Positions 8,792 to 17,605 of a DNA stretch of 64,000 bases are shown piece after piece. The DNA is from Calidifontimicrobium sp964618555. Lineage in GTDB: Bacteria; Pseudomonadota; Gammaproteobacteria; Burkholderiales; Burkholderiaceae_C. Numbering within the stretch: the first letter of the stretch is position 1; each line of letters begins with the position of its first letter. A program made the translations under genes and the position numbers. The notes beneath the pieces were generated by a model. The model saw only the letters and a program-made list of their open reading frames with translations. It was not told where the DNA came from and did not search any database. Where the stretch lies: positions 62,001 through 126,000 of the forward strand of contig CAZUBF010000001.1 of assembly GCA_964618555.1 (NCBI GenBank), read 5' to 3'.

Positions 8792-9895
8792 GTGACGACC
8801 GGCCGCATCGGCCTGCTCGCGGCCGCGGTCCTGGCCTGGCACGCCGCGGCGTCGGCGGTGCCGACGACGACGACGAAGGTGCTCGGCGTCGTGGCGCACT
8901 ATGCCGACACGACGCCGCGCCCGCGCAGCCCCGAGACGCTGCGCACGATCCTGCGCCGGGTGGGCGACTTCTTTGTCGAGGGCAGCGGCGGCACGCACGG
9001 GCTGGACGCGCAGGTGCGACCCGAGCCGCTGGCGCTGCCGCAGCAGCGACCTGCCGGCAAGTGTCGCCTGCCGGACCGGGGCCGCCTTTCGGCGGCGCTT
9101 CGCGACGCAGGCATCTCGCTGGCGGGCTACGACGCGCTCGTGCTCGTCGTGCCGCCGTCGGCGCAGGGCTGCCCCGGCGGCGTGCAGACGGCCTTCGGCC
9201 ACCGCGAGGCCGACGGCAGCGCGCGCACGGTGCCGCTGGCGGTGGCGTGGTCGCTGACCGAACGCTACGTCGCCCACGAGGTGCTGCATACCCGCGGCCT
9301 GGGCCACGCCAACGCTCTGCGCTGTCGCAAGGTCTCGCTGGCGGCCGACTGCAAGGTTCGCGAGTACGGCAACAGCTGGGACCTGCTGGGCTTCGATGCC
9401 GGCAGCTTCCAGATGATCTCGGCACCGATGCGCGCCGCCTTGGGCTGGACCAAGGTGTCGACCCACGACGCCGGGCAGGCCACCTATACGATCGCCGCGG
9501 CGTCGCGCCCCGATGGGCAGCCGACCGCGGTGGCGGTGCGCCTGCCGTTCGCGGGCGACGCTGAGATGAGGGTCCGGCAGCCGCTGACGCTGTGGATCGA
9601 GTACCGCGCGCCCTTCGGCTTCGACGCGCGGATGAGCCGCTTCGAGAATTTCGCCGCAGGGGCGATGCTCAACCTCACCGGCGCCTGGCAGCGCAGCGGC
9701 CGCGGCGGGCCCGGTGCCGCGGTGTCGTGCCCGGCCAGCGCGCCGTGCCTTCTGGACATGACGCCCGAGACGCCGGGTTTCGGCGACGCCGGCCTGGCGG
9801 TCGGCCGCAGCTGGACCGAGCCGTTCACGGGCACGCGCATCACGGTCGAGTCGCGCACCGAGACGAGCCTGACCGTCAGCGTGTCCGTACCCTGA
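8792..9895 (+). CDS. Secreted M11/metzincin-like zinc metallopeptidase, copy 1
   Basis: This 367-residue protein starts at GTG, 3 bases after the RTX stop, so the two genes are likely co-transcribed. An N-terminal signal peptide (IGLLAAAVLAWHAAASA) predicts export. The zinc site is HEVLHTRGLGH, the full HExxHxxGxxH of metzincins (three His ligands and the catalytic Glu). Several Cys (in KCRLP, GCPGG, LRCRK, SCPASAPC) could form disulfides. The Met-turn position reads SWDLLGF, where the paralogue at 27624 has AWDLMGH, so the conserved Met is missing here. The C-terminal ~120 residues form a beta-rich domain shared with that paralogue. The substrate is unknown; a matrix or surface protein such as the upstream RTX product is a guess. 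Confidence 0.85.
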   Translation: MTTGRIGLLAAAVLAWHAAASAVPTTTTKVLGVVAHYADTTPRPRSPETLRTILRRVGDFFVEGSGGTHGLDAQVRPEPLALPQQRPAGKCRLPDRGRLSAALRDAGISLAGYDALVLVVPPSAQGCPGGVQTAFGHREADGSARTVPLAVAWSLTERYVAHEVLHTRGLGHANALRCRKVSLAADCKVREYGNSWDLLGFDAGSFQMISAPMRAALGWTKVSTHDAGQATYTIAAASRPDGQPTAVAVRLPFAGDAEMRVRQPLTLWIEYRAPFGFDARMSRFENFAAGAMLNLTGAWQRSGRGGPGAAVSCPASAPCLLDMTPETPGFGDAGLAVGRSWTEPFTGTRITVESRTETSLTVSVSVP

Positions 9896-10032
9896 GCGAA
9901 CCACCGCGCCCCGCCGGTGTCATCGCCCCTTCATCGGTGCCTGTGCCGATGCGCAGCCGCGGGTGGAGCCGATGGAGATCGCCGATGGGGCGGGCGGCGG
10001 CGGCCTCGAGACCGCTCGAGCCCTTGGCCACG

Positions 10033-10446
10033 CTACAGCGAGCCGGTCACCGTCAGCAGCGCGGCCCCTTCGACCCGGGCGGCGAGTTTGTCGAAGGTCC
10101 ACAGTGGTGCGTGCCCGGCCCGGTCGGCAAGCGCAACATGCACGCAGTCGGAGTAGTCGGCTCCACCGTCCGCGTAGAGGCGCAGTGCTAGCTCCAGCGC
10201 GCCCTCGGACTCGAAGACGAGCTCGGCGGTCGATAGCAGGTCGGACAGGAGCTGCACGACGTCGGGCTTGGGCATCCGGAAGTTCGAGCGCAGCACCCAT
10301 TCCAGCTCGAGTGCCACGGTCACCGGGACGAACAGCGTCTCGCCGCTGCCGACGCAGCGCCGGACAAGCCACTGCGCGGCGGCCAGCTGACCCTCGTGGT
10401 CGCGAATCAGGTAGCGGACCAGGACGTTGGTATCGAGCGCAGCCAT
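10033..10446 (-). CDS. vapC: PIN-domain toxin (VapC family)
   Basis: This 137-residue protein has the acidic residues of PIN ribonucleases: DTNVLVRYLI at the N-terminus, ALELEW mid-protein, GADYSDCVHVALA and LWTFDKLA. VapC toxins cleave RNA (tRNA or rRNA) when their antitoxin is lost. The start ATG at 10446 overlaps the antitoxin stop by one base (TGATG), the usual coupled arrangement. A longer open frame continues upstream, but it runs antisense-like through the antitoxin gene and I reject that start. Confidence 0.88.
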   Translation of the reverse strand: MAALDTNVLVRYLIRDHEGQLAAAQWLVRRCVGSGETLFVPVTVALELEWVLRSNFRMPKPDVVQLLSDLLSTAELVFESEGALELALRLYADGGADYSDCVHVALADRAGHAPLWTFDKLAARVEGAALLTVTGSL

Positions 10447-10667
10447 CAGCGCCAGGCGTTCATCGCGCCAATGCTCACGCGCGGGCCCTTCGGCGACTCG
10501 ACCGCCCCCGCCAGGTCGAGGATCGACTTCGTCTTGGCACGCACGAGGATGCTGCCGTCCGGCATGACGTGCCACACGAGTCGGGTTCCCGCCGCAGCGC
10601 CCAGTTGTGCGCGCACCTGCGCGGGGACGGTGGTCTGGCCCTTCGACGTGAGGGTGGACTCGATCAT
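10446..10667 (-). CDS. vapB: AbrB/SpoVT-fold antitoxin (VapB family)
   Basis: This 73-residue protein opens with IESTLTSKGQTTVPAQVRAQLG, the swapped-hairpin AbrB DNA-binding fold (T-S-K-G-Q-x-T-V-P). Its C-terminal tail would wrap the PIN toxin encoded immediately downstream. AAGGAG lies 5 bases before the ATG. An inverted repeat overlapping this site (10675-10699) is a plausible operator for autoregulation. Confidence 0.88.
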   Translation of the reverse strand: MIESTLTSKGQTTVPAQVRAQLGAAAGTRLVWHVMPDGSILVRAKTKSILDLAGAVESPKGPRVSIGAMNAWR

Positions 10668-10674
10668 GTCGACT

Positions 10675-10699
10675 CCTTACGCAAGTCGCTATTGTAAGG
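10675..10699. promoter_or_regulatory. Inverted-repeat operator candidate of the vapBC pair
   Basis: CCTTAC and GTAAGG form a perfect 6-base inverted repeat with a 13-base spacer just upstream of the antitoxin start. One arm overlaps the Shine-Dalgarno and the other overlaps a TACAAT sequence (- strand) that could be a -10 element. AbrB-type antitoxins normally repress their own operon from such sites. Confidence 0.5.
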
Positions 10700-10728
10700 C
10701 GATCCCGGTCGCATCCATCGCCGTCCAT

Positions 10729-11634
10729 TTACACCGGTCGCCCCAGCGCGATGTCCTTCAGCAGCCCCAGCGCCAGCCGCCCGCGTGCCAGCGGCGCCAG
10801 CGCCAGCATCCGCGCGACCTCGGCCAGCGCGCCACGGCGCTGGCCGGCGCGGTGGCGCCACTTGGCGTAGTCGGCGTGGATGCCCGCCATGCAGGCGCGC
10901 CAGTAGCCGCCCTGCAGCGCCGGCGGCAGCAGCGCGCGGTTCTTCGCCATCACGCGCACCGCGGCGTCGCGCATCACTTCGAGGTTGCGGCTCATGCTGT
11001 CCGGGCGCTTGAGGATGACGACCAGTGTCTCGTCGATGCAGGCGTAGTCGGCGACGGCGGCCAGCCGCATCCACATGTCGATGTCCTCCAGGCTGCGCAG
11101 GCTCTCGTCGAAACCGCCGACGCGGTCGAACAGCGCGCGCCGCGCGACCACCGCCGAGCCGCTGCCGGCCACGTCGGCGGCGCTGCCGAACAGGTGCACG
11201 AGGAACGGCCCCTGCCACTGCGGCGCCGGCCACAGGTTGAGCAGGCGGCCTTCGGGGTCCTCGACGCGCGCCGCGGTCGAACAGAAGCCGACCTCGGGGC
11301 GCGCGTGCAGCAGCGCCACCTGGCGCGCCAGCTTGCCGGGCAACCACCAGTCGTCGGCGTCGAGGAAGGCGACGAACTCGCCGCGCGCGGCGCGGATGCC
11401 CGCGTTGCGCGCCGCGGACAGGCCCTGGTTGCGCTGGCGCACGATGCGGATCGCGTCGCCGTAGCGAGCCAGCACGGCGGCGGTGTCGTCGGTGCTGCCG
11501 TCGTCGACGACGACGAGCTCGAAGTCGCGGCAGTCCTGGGCCAGCACGCTGTCGACGGCCTTGGCCACGCACCAGGCGGCGTTGTAGGCCGGGATGACGA
11601 CGCTGACCGCGGGCGCCTCAGTGGTCGGGGTCAT
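10729..11634 (-). CDS. Glycosyltransferase family 2
   Basis: This 301-residue protein has a GT-A fold: VSVVIPAYNAAWCVAKAVDS, then LVVVDDGSTDDT (nucleotide-sugar binding) and the metal-binding motif FLDADDWW. It would add one sugar of the EPS repeat unit on the cytoplasmic face of the membrane. The last 70 residues are basic and hydrophobic and could sit on the membrane. It is the last gene of the 14-gene minus-strand operon and overlaps the sulfotransferase stop by 17 bases. Donor and acceptor sugars cannot be assigned. Confidence 0.9.
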   Translation of the reverse strand: MTPTTEAPAVSVVIPAYNAAWCVAKAVDSVLAQDCRDFELVVVDDGSTDDTAAVLARYGDAIRIVRQRNQGLSAARNAGIRAARGEFVAFLDADDWWLPGKLARQVALLHARPEVGFCSTAARVEDPEGRLLNLWPAPQWQGPFLVHLFGSAADVAGSGSAVVARRALFDRVGGFDESLRSLEDIDMWMRLAAVADYACIDETLVVILKRPDSMSRNLEVMRDAAVRVMAKNRALLPPALQGGYWRACMAGIHADYAKWRHRAGQRRGALAEVARMLALAPLARGRLALGLLKDIALGRPV

Positions 11635-12568
11635 AGCCCAGCTCGCGCATCATCGGCGCGATCGTCGGCAGGATGCGCTCGACCGCCTCCGGGTTGCCGT
11701 CCTTCCATTTCTGCTGCTTCGGTCGTCCCTTGACGACGCTGGTGGGCTGCAGGTCGGCGCAGCGCGCCTCGATGGCCGGCGTGAAGGGCACGCCCAGCCG
11801 CTCGAAGGCCTCGCGGAACATCGCCACCGGGCGCTCGAAGACGTCCTCGTAGCGAAGGTGCACCCACTGCGCCGCGGGCACCAGCCGCCGCGCGTCCAGC
11901 GCCAGGCGGTTGGCGCTGATCCACTGGAAGGCGCAGACTTCCTCCAGCGACGCGTGGTTGTAGGCCTGCCAGCCGGGGGCGAGGAAGAACGCCCATTCCT
12001 TGAACTCGCCGCCGTTGATGGCCACCGGCTCGGGGAAGGGGCCGAAGAACTGGCTCAGCTCGAAGCGCCCGTCGGTGCGGCCCATGCGCCAGCCGTCCAT
12101 CATCGAACTGACGTTGTCGCGCCCGTCGCGCTGGATGAAGACGAACTTCGCCTGCGGGAACAGCGCCAGCAGGTAGGGGATGCGCATCACGTTGATGCAG
12201 GTCTTGTCGAGCACCCAGCCGCGGCCCAGGCGCTGGAAGAAGTAGCGCAGCGCGGCACCGCGGTGGTCGGGTTTCGCGTCCACTGCGCTCGCCGCCTCGG
12301 AGTGCCAGCCGTTGCTCAGCGGGCCGTGCAGGCTGTTCCAGAACTGCGGGATCTCCCAGCCGAAGCTGAGGAACTGCGGCGCCGCGGCCAGCGTTTCGTA
12401 GGTGACGGTGGTGCCCGAGCGCGAGCAGCCGACGACGAATACCGGGTCGGGCACGGCGGGGCGCGTTGCGTCCCACCACAGGCCGCGCATCGCCCAGCGC
12501 AGCGCCTGCAGGTTCTTGGCGCGGATCTCGGGGTCGAGCAGCTTGTGCAGGTTGCGCAGACGGGGCAT
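11618..12568 (-). CDS. Sulfotransferase
   Basis: This PAPS-dependent sulfotransferase has 316 residues from the ATG at 12568; a GTG at 12574 is an alternative start 6 bases earlier. The 5'-phosphosulfate loop is VFVVGCSRSGTTVTYETLA and the 3'-phosphate site is FVFIQRDGRDNVSSMM, with the conserved Arg and Ser. There is no signal peptide. The length suits the Sulfotransfer_1/3 group acting on carbohydrates. It follows a glycosyltransferase and precedes another in the operon, which fits sulfation of a lipid-linked repeat unit. The AbrB/PIN pair lies just beyond the operon end. Confidence 0.9.
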   Translation of the reverse strand: MPRLRNLHKLLDPEIRAKNLQALRWAMRGLWWDATRPAVPDPVFVVGCSRSGTTVTYETLAAAPQFLSFGWEIPQFWNSLHGPLSNGWHSEAASAVDAKPDHRGAALRYFFQRLGRGWVLDKTCINVMRIPYLLALFPQAKFVFIQRDGRDNVSSMMDGWRMGRTDGRFELSQFFGPFPEPVAINGGEFKEWAFFLAPGWQAYNHASLEEVCAFQWISANRLALDARRLVPAAQWVHLRYEDVFERPVAMFREAFERLGVPFTPAIEARCADLQPTSVVKGRPKQQKWKDGNPEAVERILPTIAPMMRELGYDPDH

Positions 12569-12574
12569 GGGCAC

Positions 12575-13546
12575 TCAGCGGTCGGACGCCGGCGCGGGTG
12601 CGCCAGGGCGGGGCAGGCGGCGCAGCTGCCGGTAGCCGGCGAACTCGCCCAGGGCCGCCGCCGTGCGCACCAGGTAGTAGCGGCGCCGCGATGCGCCCAC
12701 GGCCGTGCAGGCCAGCAGCGCGTACTCGGCGAGCTTGCGGTACAGGTAGCGCGGCACCGACGTGCGCCCCTCGGCAGCCTCGAGCCGCACCGTCGACGCG
12801 GTGCGCTTGTAGGCTTTCTTCATGACGTAACCCAGCGTCAGGCGCGCGGTGTCGACGTAGTGGTACTGCACCATGTCAGGCACGTAGCGCAGGCGCGCGC
12901 CCAGGCGCTGGCCGCGCAGCACCCAGTCCAGGTCTTCGGCGCCGCCGAGGTCGTGGCCGGTGGGGCCCATCGCGGTGTCGAAGGGGCCGATGCGCGCAGC
13001 CGTCGCGGTGCGCACGGCCAGGTTGCCGCCGCCCGGGATGGCGCGGTCGGGCGTCAGCTCGAAGGGCTCGTCGCCCTGGTCGAAGCGCGGCACCGGCAGC
13101 GGGTAGATGCGGTACGGGCCGGTGTCGTGCACCCAGGCCGGCTCGCGGCCGTCCCAGTCCGGCAGGATGCGGCCGCAGAACAGGTCCGCTTCGGGGTGGT
13201 GCTCGGCGGCGCGGCACACGGCCTCGAGGTACCCCACGTCGACGCGGTGATCGTCGTCGACGAAGGCGATCAGGTCGGACCCGACGCGCGGCAGCGCGCT
13301 GTTGAGCGCGTTCGACTTGCCGGGCACCGGCTCGGCGAACCATCGCAGCGGCAGCCAGCCTCGCGCGTCCACCTGGGCGCAGTGGCGCTCGAGCACGTCG
13401 TGCGTGTCGTCGCGGCAGGCGTTGGCGGCGACCAGCACGTCGATCGCCCAGCCCGCCGGGCGCCGCGCCGAGTTCAGCGTGAGCAGCGTGCGTGCCAGCA
13501 ACTCGGCACGGTCGTGCGTGCAGATGAGTACCGTGAGTCGGGGCAT
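12575..13546 (-). CDS. Glycosyltransferase family 2
   Basis: The 323-residue protein starts at MPRLTVLICTHDRAELLARTLL; the ATG at 13546 lies only 2 bases after the preceding gene. GT-A features are visible: CTHDRAELL, LVAANACRDDT, the metal site FVDDDHRVD and, near residue 210, GGAEDLDWVLR, the usual acceptor-side E-D-x-D/E motif. A longer upstream extension in the same frame is the shadow of the neighbouring gene. One EPS sugar addition is inferred; specificity is unknown. Confidence 0.88.
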   Translation of the reverse strand: MPRLTVLICTHDRAELLARTLLTLNSARRPAGWAIDVLVAANACRDDTHDVLERHCAQVDARGWLPLRWFAEPVPGKSNALNSALPRVGSDLIAFVDDDHRVDVGYLEAVCRAAEHHPEADLFCGRILPDWDGREPAWVHDTGPYRIYPLPVPRFDQGDEPFELTPDRAIPGGGNLAVRTATAARIGPFDTAMGPTGHDLGGAEDLDWVLRGQRLGARLRYVPDMVQYHYVDTARLTLGYVMKKAYKRTASTVRLEAAEGRTSVPRYLYRKLAEYALLACTAVGASRRRYYLVRTAAALGEFAGYRQLRRLPRPGAPAPASDR

Positions 13547-13548
13547 CG

Positions 13549-14502
13549 CTACGCGTCGGACGAGCCCGGCGGTCGGCGGTGGTAGCCCAGCATCGTGCCC
13601 ACCATGTGGCCCACGGTCATCTGCTGGCGGAACGCCACGTCGGGGCCGGAGACGACCAGCTGCTTCAGGTACTCCGCGACGTTCGACAGCAGCATCGGGT
13701 ACAGGTAGCGCGGCACGCCGAAGATGGTGTGCGGAAACTCGGTGCCGTCGTAGTAGGCGCGCTGGTAGCCGGCGTTCGAGTGGATAGTGCGGAAGTACTT
13801 CTTCTTCAGCTGGAACGGCTGCACCTGGTGGTAGACGATGGCGTCGGGCTCGTAGCGGATGCACGCCGGCCCGCTGTCGGCCAGGCGGTGGAAGTAGTCG
13901 GTCTCGGCGCCCTTGAACAGCTCGCTGCGCTTGCGGCCGGCGCCCTTGCGCCCCAGCAGGGGGTTGAAATAGCCGATGCGCTCGACGACGCGGCGGTGGA
14001 AGGCCATGTTGCCGCCGTAGGGGTAGCGGCGCCGGCCGTCCATCGCGAACGGCTCGTCGCCGAAGTCCTGGAAGCCGAGGAAGCCCTTGGTCTCGTCGTC
14101 GCGGATCCACGCCGGCAGCACGATGCCCGGGTCGAGGTGGATGCGCCCGCCGACGGCGTCGGCGTCGTGCGCGACGAAGCAGCGGTGCAGCGACGCCAGC
14201 CAGCGCGGGCTGACCTCGATGTCGTCGTCGACGTATGAGAAGTACGTGCCGGTCGACACCCGGATGCCGGTGTTGCGCGCGTAGTTCAGGCCCTGCTGCG
14301 CCTCGTGCGCGTAGCGGACGGTGATCGGCAGCTCGCGCGCCAGGCGCTCGACCTCGGCGCGCGTGCCGTCGCTGGAGTTGTTGTCGACGACCACCACCTC
14401 CCAGGCGATCGCCCCGGCGCCTTCCTGGCGCGCCAGCGCGCCCAGGCAGCGCGGCAGGTTGCCGGCGCGGTTGTAGGTGCAGACGATGACGCTGAAGTCC
14501 AT
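13549..14502 (-). CDS. Glycosyltransferase family 2
   Basis: This protein of 317 residues starts at MDFSVIVCTYNRAGNLPRCLGAL. The GT-A core shows VVVVDNNSSDGTRAEVERL, GLNYARNTGI and the DxD-type site YVDDDIEVSPRWLASL; GAETDYFHRL is the likely catalytic-base region. It resembles the gene that follows it in the operon, and both may come from an old duplication. The upstream extension of this frame across the deacetylase gene is rejected because the deacetylase frame is clearly coding there. Confidence 0.88.
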   Translation of the reverse strand: MDFSVIVCTYNRAGNLPRCLGALARQEGAGAIAWEVVVVDNNSSDGTRAEVERLARELPITVRYAHEAQQGLNYARNTGIRVSTGTYFSYVDDDIEVSPRWLASLHRCFVAHDADAVGGRIHLDPGIVLPAWIRDDETKGFLGFQDFGDEPFAMDGRRRYPYGGNMAFHRRVVERIGYFNPLLGRKGAGRKRSELFKGAETDYFHRLADSGPACIRYEPDAIVYHQVQPFQLKKKYFRTIHSNAGYQRAYYDGTEFPHTIFGVPRYLYPMLLSNVAEYLKQLVVSGPDVAFRQQMTVGHMVGTMLGYHRRPPGSSDA

Positions 14503-14530
14503 GGATCGAGCGACGTGGGCGGCGCGACGG

Positions 14531-15310
14531 TCAGCCGCCGGGGCGCAGCCGCGCTGCGAGGCGCCCGGCGTAGTAGGCCAGCGGCTGCCAGCGCGACGCG
14601 GCATGCGTGCCCAGGCGCAGCTTCTGGCGGAACTGCCACAGCCGGTCGGTGCCCGCGATGTCGAGCCGGCGCAGCAGGAAGGGGTCGTCCCCGGAGCGGT
14701 TGAAGCCGGCGCGCGTCGAGCAGGCCGAGCGGTAGCCGGCCTGCACGACCATCTGGCGCACGGCGTCGTTGAACAGGCCATAGGGGTAGGCGAAGTGCGC
14801 GACCTCGTGGCCCAGCAGGTCCTCGAGCTCGCGCCGGCTGTCGACGATCTCGACGCGCGCCGCGTCCGGCGCGATCTCGGGCAGGCGGGCGTGGCTGCCG
14901 GTGTGGCTGCCGATGACCATGCCCTCGTCGGCCAGCAGCCGCAGCTGCGCTGGCGACAGCAGCGCCCGGCGCGGAAAGCCGCGCGCATGCATCCAGTCGT
15001 TGGTGGCACCGGTGCGCTGCGCCAGCGCGAACAGCGTGGCCGGCAGGTTCAGCGCCTGCAGCGTCGGCAGGGCGTGGTCGAGCACGCCGACGAAGCCGTC
15101 GTCGAAGGTGACGTGCACGGCACGCCCCGCCAGTGGCGCGGCGCCAGTCACGTGCCCCAGCACGGCGTCGAGCGTGACGCCGCGGTAGCCGGCGCCGACC
15201 AGCCAGCGCATCTGCGCGGAGAAGTCGGCCGGGGGCGTGCAGAAGCGCTGCTCCTGGGTCGAGCCCGGCACGTCGACCTGGTGGTACATGAGGACGAGCA
15301 CCTGGTTCAT
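14531..15310 (-). CDS. Polysaccharide deacetylase (NodB/CE4 family)
   Basis: The 259-residue protein starts at MNQVLVLMYHQVDVPG. CE4 landmarks are present: VHVTFDDGFVGVLDHAL (motif 1, catalytic Asp and metal Asp), GSHTGSHARLPEI (motif 2, two metal-binding His) and HFAYPYGLFND (motif 3). It would remove N- or O-acetyl groups from the EPS or a lipid-linked precursor. No signal peptide is evident, so it either acts in the cytoplasm or is exported in another way. The start overlaps the upstream beta-propeller stop by 4 bases. Confidence 0.9.
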   Translation of the reverse strand: MNQVLVLMYHQVDVPGSTQEQRFCTPPADFSAQMRWLVGAGYRGVTLDAVLGHVTGAAPLAGRAVHVTFDDGFVGVLDHALPTLQALNLPATLFALAQRTGATNDWMHARGFPRRALLSPAQLRLLADEGMVIGSHTGSHARLPEIAPDAARVEIVDSRRELEDLLGHEVAHFAYPYGLFNDAVRQMVVQAGYRSACSTRAGFNRSGDDPFLLRRLDIAGTDRLWQFRQKLRLGTHAASRWQPLAYYAGRLAARLRPGG

Positions 15311-16611
15311 GCGACGAGGTGCGAGACGTCGACGACGTACATCTGGCGGCTGCCGTCGTGCACCGAGTCGATGCAGATGCGCCGGCCGTCGCGGCTCCAG
15401 CGCGGGTGCAGGTCGCAGCGGATCTCGCCCCACCAGCGCGACTTGGGCGACAGCAGCCGAGCGATGTCGACGCGTCGCGCGTCGCCGGCGCGCACCAGCA
15501 TCAGCGTTCGCTTGCCGTGCGCATCGGGGTAGGTGTCGTTGAGCACCCAGCGACCGTCGGGCGAGAAGGTGCAGTGGCCGTCCTCGCGCAGCTGGGCCTC
15601 GCCGAAGACGGTGAACGGCGCTAGCCGCGCTGCGTCGGCGCCTGCCGAATGCGACACCCGCAGGAAGCGCGCGGGCGCGCCGGGACGGTTGGCCCACACG
15701 AGGATCGTGTCGTCGTCGCGCCAGTCGTAGTGAGAGATGAACCCCGTATCGAGCAGGCAGGTCAGGTCGCTGCCGTCGGGGCGGCAGGTGTACAGCCGCA
15801 CCTCCCAGCTCCTGGCGTCGCGGTGCCAGATGTGGAAGAAGGCGATGCGCCGGCCTCCGCGCGACGGCTGGAGGTGGTTGACGTAGTGCCACGCGCCTTC
15901 CATCGTCGGCTTGGGGTCGCGCGCCGCGAGTTCGGCCAGCGGCACGACCAGCTCGCTGCGGCCGCTGACGAGGTCGACGCGCCAGACGCCGTCCTGCGCT
16001 GGGCACGGGTCGTCGGCGAAGGGGTCGTCGACGCCGGCGTAGCCGTAGCCGGGCCGGTGCACCGCCAGGCGCGCGAAGTTGGCGCTGAACGCGGTGCGGC
16101 CGTCGGGCAGCAGCGCGTACAGCGGGCGATCGACGATGCCGACCTCGCCGCGCTCGACGTCGTGCAGCACGCCGACGAAGCGGCCGTCGCGGCGGTCGTT
16201 GTAGCTGAAGCGGCGCGCAGGGTCGGCCGGGTGCCAGGTCGCCATCGCACCCTGCTGCCAGTTCCAGGCGTGCGTGGTGGCCAGGCGCTCGAAGCGCCGG
16301 CTGCCGTCTTGCGCGACGACGCCGATCCCGACGCTGTCGCCGGGGGCAGGCGCGCGGTCGTTGAACGACGCCTCGTGCGCGAGCAGCAAGCGGCCCTCGG
16401 CATTCCACGGCGTCTTGTCGTAGTAGCCGAAGAAGTGGTGCGCCGGGCCGGTGGTGGCGGGCTCGACCGCCGCCGCCGCGCGGCCGAAGTGCAGCCAGCG
16501 GTACAGCGCCGGATGCCGTGCGTAGCAGCGCTGCTCGACCCACTGCTCGAGCGCGTGCCGCACGCGCCAGGGCACGGCGGGGGTGGCGACGACACTGGCG
16601 TACAGGCTCAT
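15307..16611 (-). CDS. TolB-like beta-propeller protein of the EPS operon
   Basis: This 434-residue protein contains blade repeats of the TolB/WD40-like type, e.g. FSPDGRWVLNDTYPD and RWSRDGRRICIDSVHDGS near the C-terminus, and RIAFFHIWHRD in the middle. There is no clear signal peptide or catalytic motif. The N-terminal 60 residues are helical and precede a GPAHHFFGYYDKTPWN segment. The start overlaps the upstream glycosyltransferase stop (ATGA) and its own stop overlaps the deacetylase start, so it is made in step with both. Its function is unknown; it could be a scaffold or a sugar-binding or lyase-like enzyme of the modification machinery. Confidence 0.75.
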   Translation of the reverse strand: MSLYASVVATPAVPWRVRHALEQWVEQRCYARHPALYRWLHFGRAAAAVEPATTGPAHHFFGYYDKTPWNAEGRLLLAHEASFNDRAPAPGDSVGIGVVAQDGSRRFERLATTHAWNWQQGAMATWHPADPARRFSYNDRRDGRFVGVLHDVERGEVGIVDRPLYALLPDGRTAFSANFARLAVHRPGYGYAGVDDPFADDPCPAQDGVWRVDLVSGRSELVVPLAELAARDPKPTMEGAWHYVNHLQPSRGGRRIAFFHIWHRDARSWEVRLYTCRPDGSDLTCLLDTGFISHYDWRDDDTILVWANRPGAPARFLRVSHSAGADAARLAPFTVFGEAQLREDGHCTFSPDGRWVLNDTYPDAHGKRTLMLVRAGDARRVDIARLLSPKSRWWGEIRCDLHPRWSRDGRRICIDSVHDGSRQMYVVDVSHLVA

Positions 16612-17591
16612 GGTGCCGGGCTGCGGTCGCGCCGGCTCACCAGCCGCCGGAACAGCGCGGGCGGCAGCAGCGACGGCAGCAGGTAGACCAGGTCCTTCGC
16701 GCGCCAGCCACCCTTGACGAGAGACATGCGGAAGATGCGCTGCGCCGAGTCGAGGTCGCGGCGCCAGAAGTTGTCGTAGCCGCGGCGCAGCAGGCTGCCG
16801 TCGATGAGGTCGCGCAGCTCGGCGGCCGACAGGTGGCGCACCAGCTGCGGGTGCTGGCGCACGAACTTGCGCTTGACGATCCAGGAATTGCGCGCCTGCC
16901 GCCACTGCGTCGACGTGATCTGCCCGCCCTGGTGGTGGCGGTAGAACGCCAGCACCTCGGGCACGAGGCGGATGCGACGTCCCACGCCGATGCGCAGCCA
17001 CAGGTCGTAGTCCATGCACGTGGGCAGGTCGAGGTCGAAGCCGCCGACCTCCTGCATGACCGATCGGCGCACCAGCGCCGCATGGATCGGCCACGGCGCG
17101 GCGGCGCGCAGGAAGCGTGCCGCCTTGTCCTCGAGCTCGTAGTCGGGCGGCACGTAGGGCGCGCCGCGGCCACCCGGCAGGCCGACGTTCTGCCAGCCGC
17201 AGTAGGCCAGCGCGGCGCCGCGGTCGTCCGCCAGCGCAGCGTGCAGCTTATGCAGGCAGTCGGGCGCCCACCAGTCGTCGGCGTCTAGGAAGGCGACGAA
17301 CTCGCCGCGTGCCTGCGCCAGCCCGCGGTTGCGCGCTGCGTACGGGCCGGCGTTGGCCTGCGACACGGCGACGATGCGGTTGCCGAACTCGCGCTGCAGC
17401 GCCGCGACGATCTGCGGCGAGCGGTCGGTGGAACCGTCGTCGACGACGATCAGCTCGACGCCGGGCAGCGTCTGCCCCATCACGCTGCGCACGGCCTCGT
17501 CGAGGTAGCGCTCGGCGTTGAAGCAGGGCATGACGACCGAGGCCGTGACGGGCGTCGCGGCCGGGCGCGGGTCGATCGGCGTGTCGGGCAT
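16608..17591 (-). CDS. Glycosyltransferase family 2
   Basis: A 327-residue GT-A glycosyltransferase: TASVVMPCFNAERYLDEAV, LIVVDDGSTDRSPQ, GPYAARNRGLAQ and the metal site FLDADDWWAPD, then a typical acceptor loop with CMDYDLWLRIG. The C-terminal ~50 residues are hydrophobic and basic. It probably adds a sugar to a lipid-linked EPS intermediate. It lies 14 bases after the amidotransferase and overlaps the beta-propeller start. Confidence 0.9.
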   Translation of the reverse strand: MPDTPIDPRPAATPVTASVVMPCFNAERYLDEAVRSVMGQTLPGVELIVVDDGSTDRSPQIVAALQREFGNRIVAVSQANAGPYAARNRGLAQARGEFVAFLDADDWWAPDCLHKLHAALADDRGAALAYCGWQNVGLPGGRGAPYVPPDYELEDKAARFLRAAAPWPIHAALVRRSVMQEVGGFDLDLPTCMDYDLWLRIGVGRRIRLVPEVLAFYRHHQGGQITSTQWRQARNSWIVKRKFVRQHPQLVRHLSAAELRDLIDGSLLRRGYDNFWRRDLDSAQRIFRMSLVKGGWRAKDLVYLLPSLLPPALFRRLVSRRDRSPAP

Positions 17592-17605
17592 GACGGCTCG
17601 CGGGT

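Noticed and set aside
4964..9904. Very long open frame (1646 codons) on the - strand
   Set aside because: It runs antisense through the RTX and metallopeptidase genes. GC-rich codon bias removes stops from the antisense frame, and the translation is low-complexity Arg/Val/Ala without domains.
10447..10728. N-terminal extension of the PIN toxin frame
   Set aside because: It overlaps the antitoxin gene in another frame and lacks domain sequence; ATG 10446 gives a standard PIN protein.
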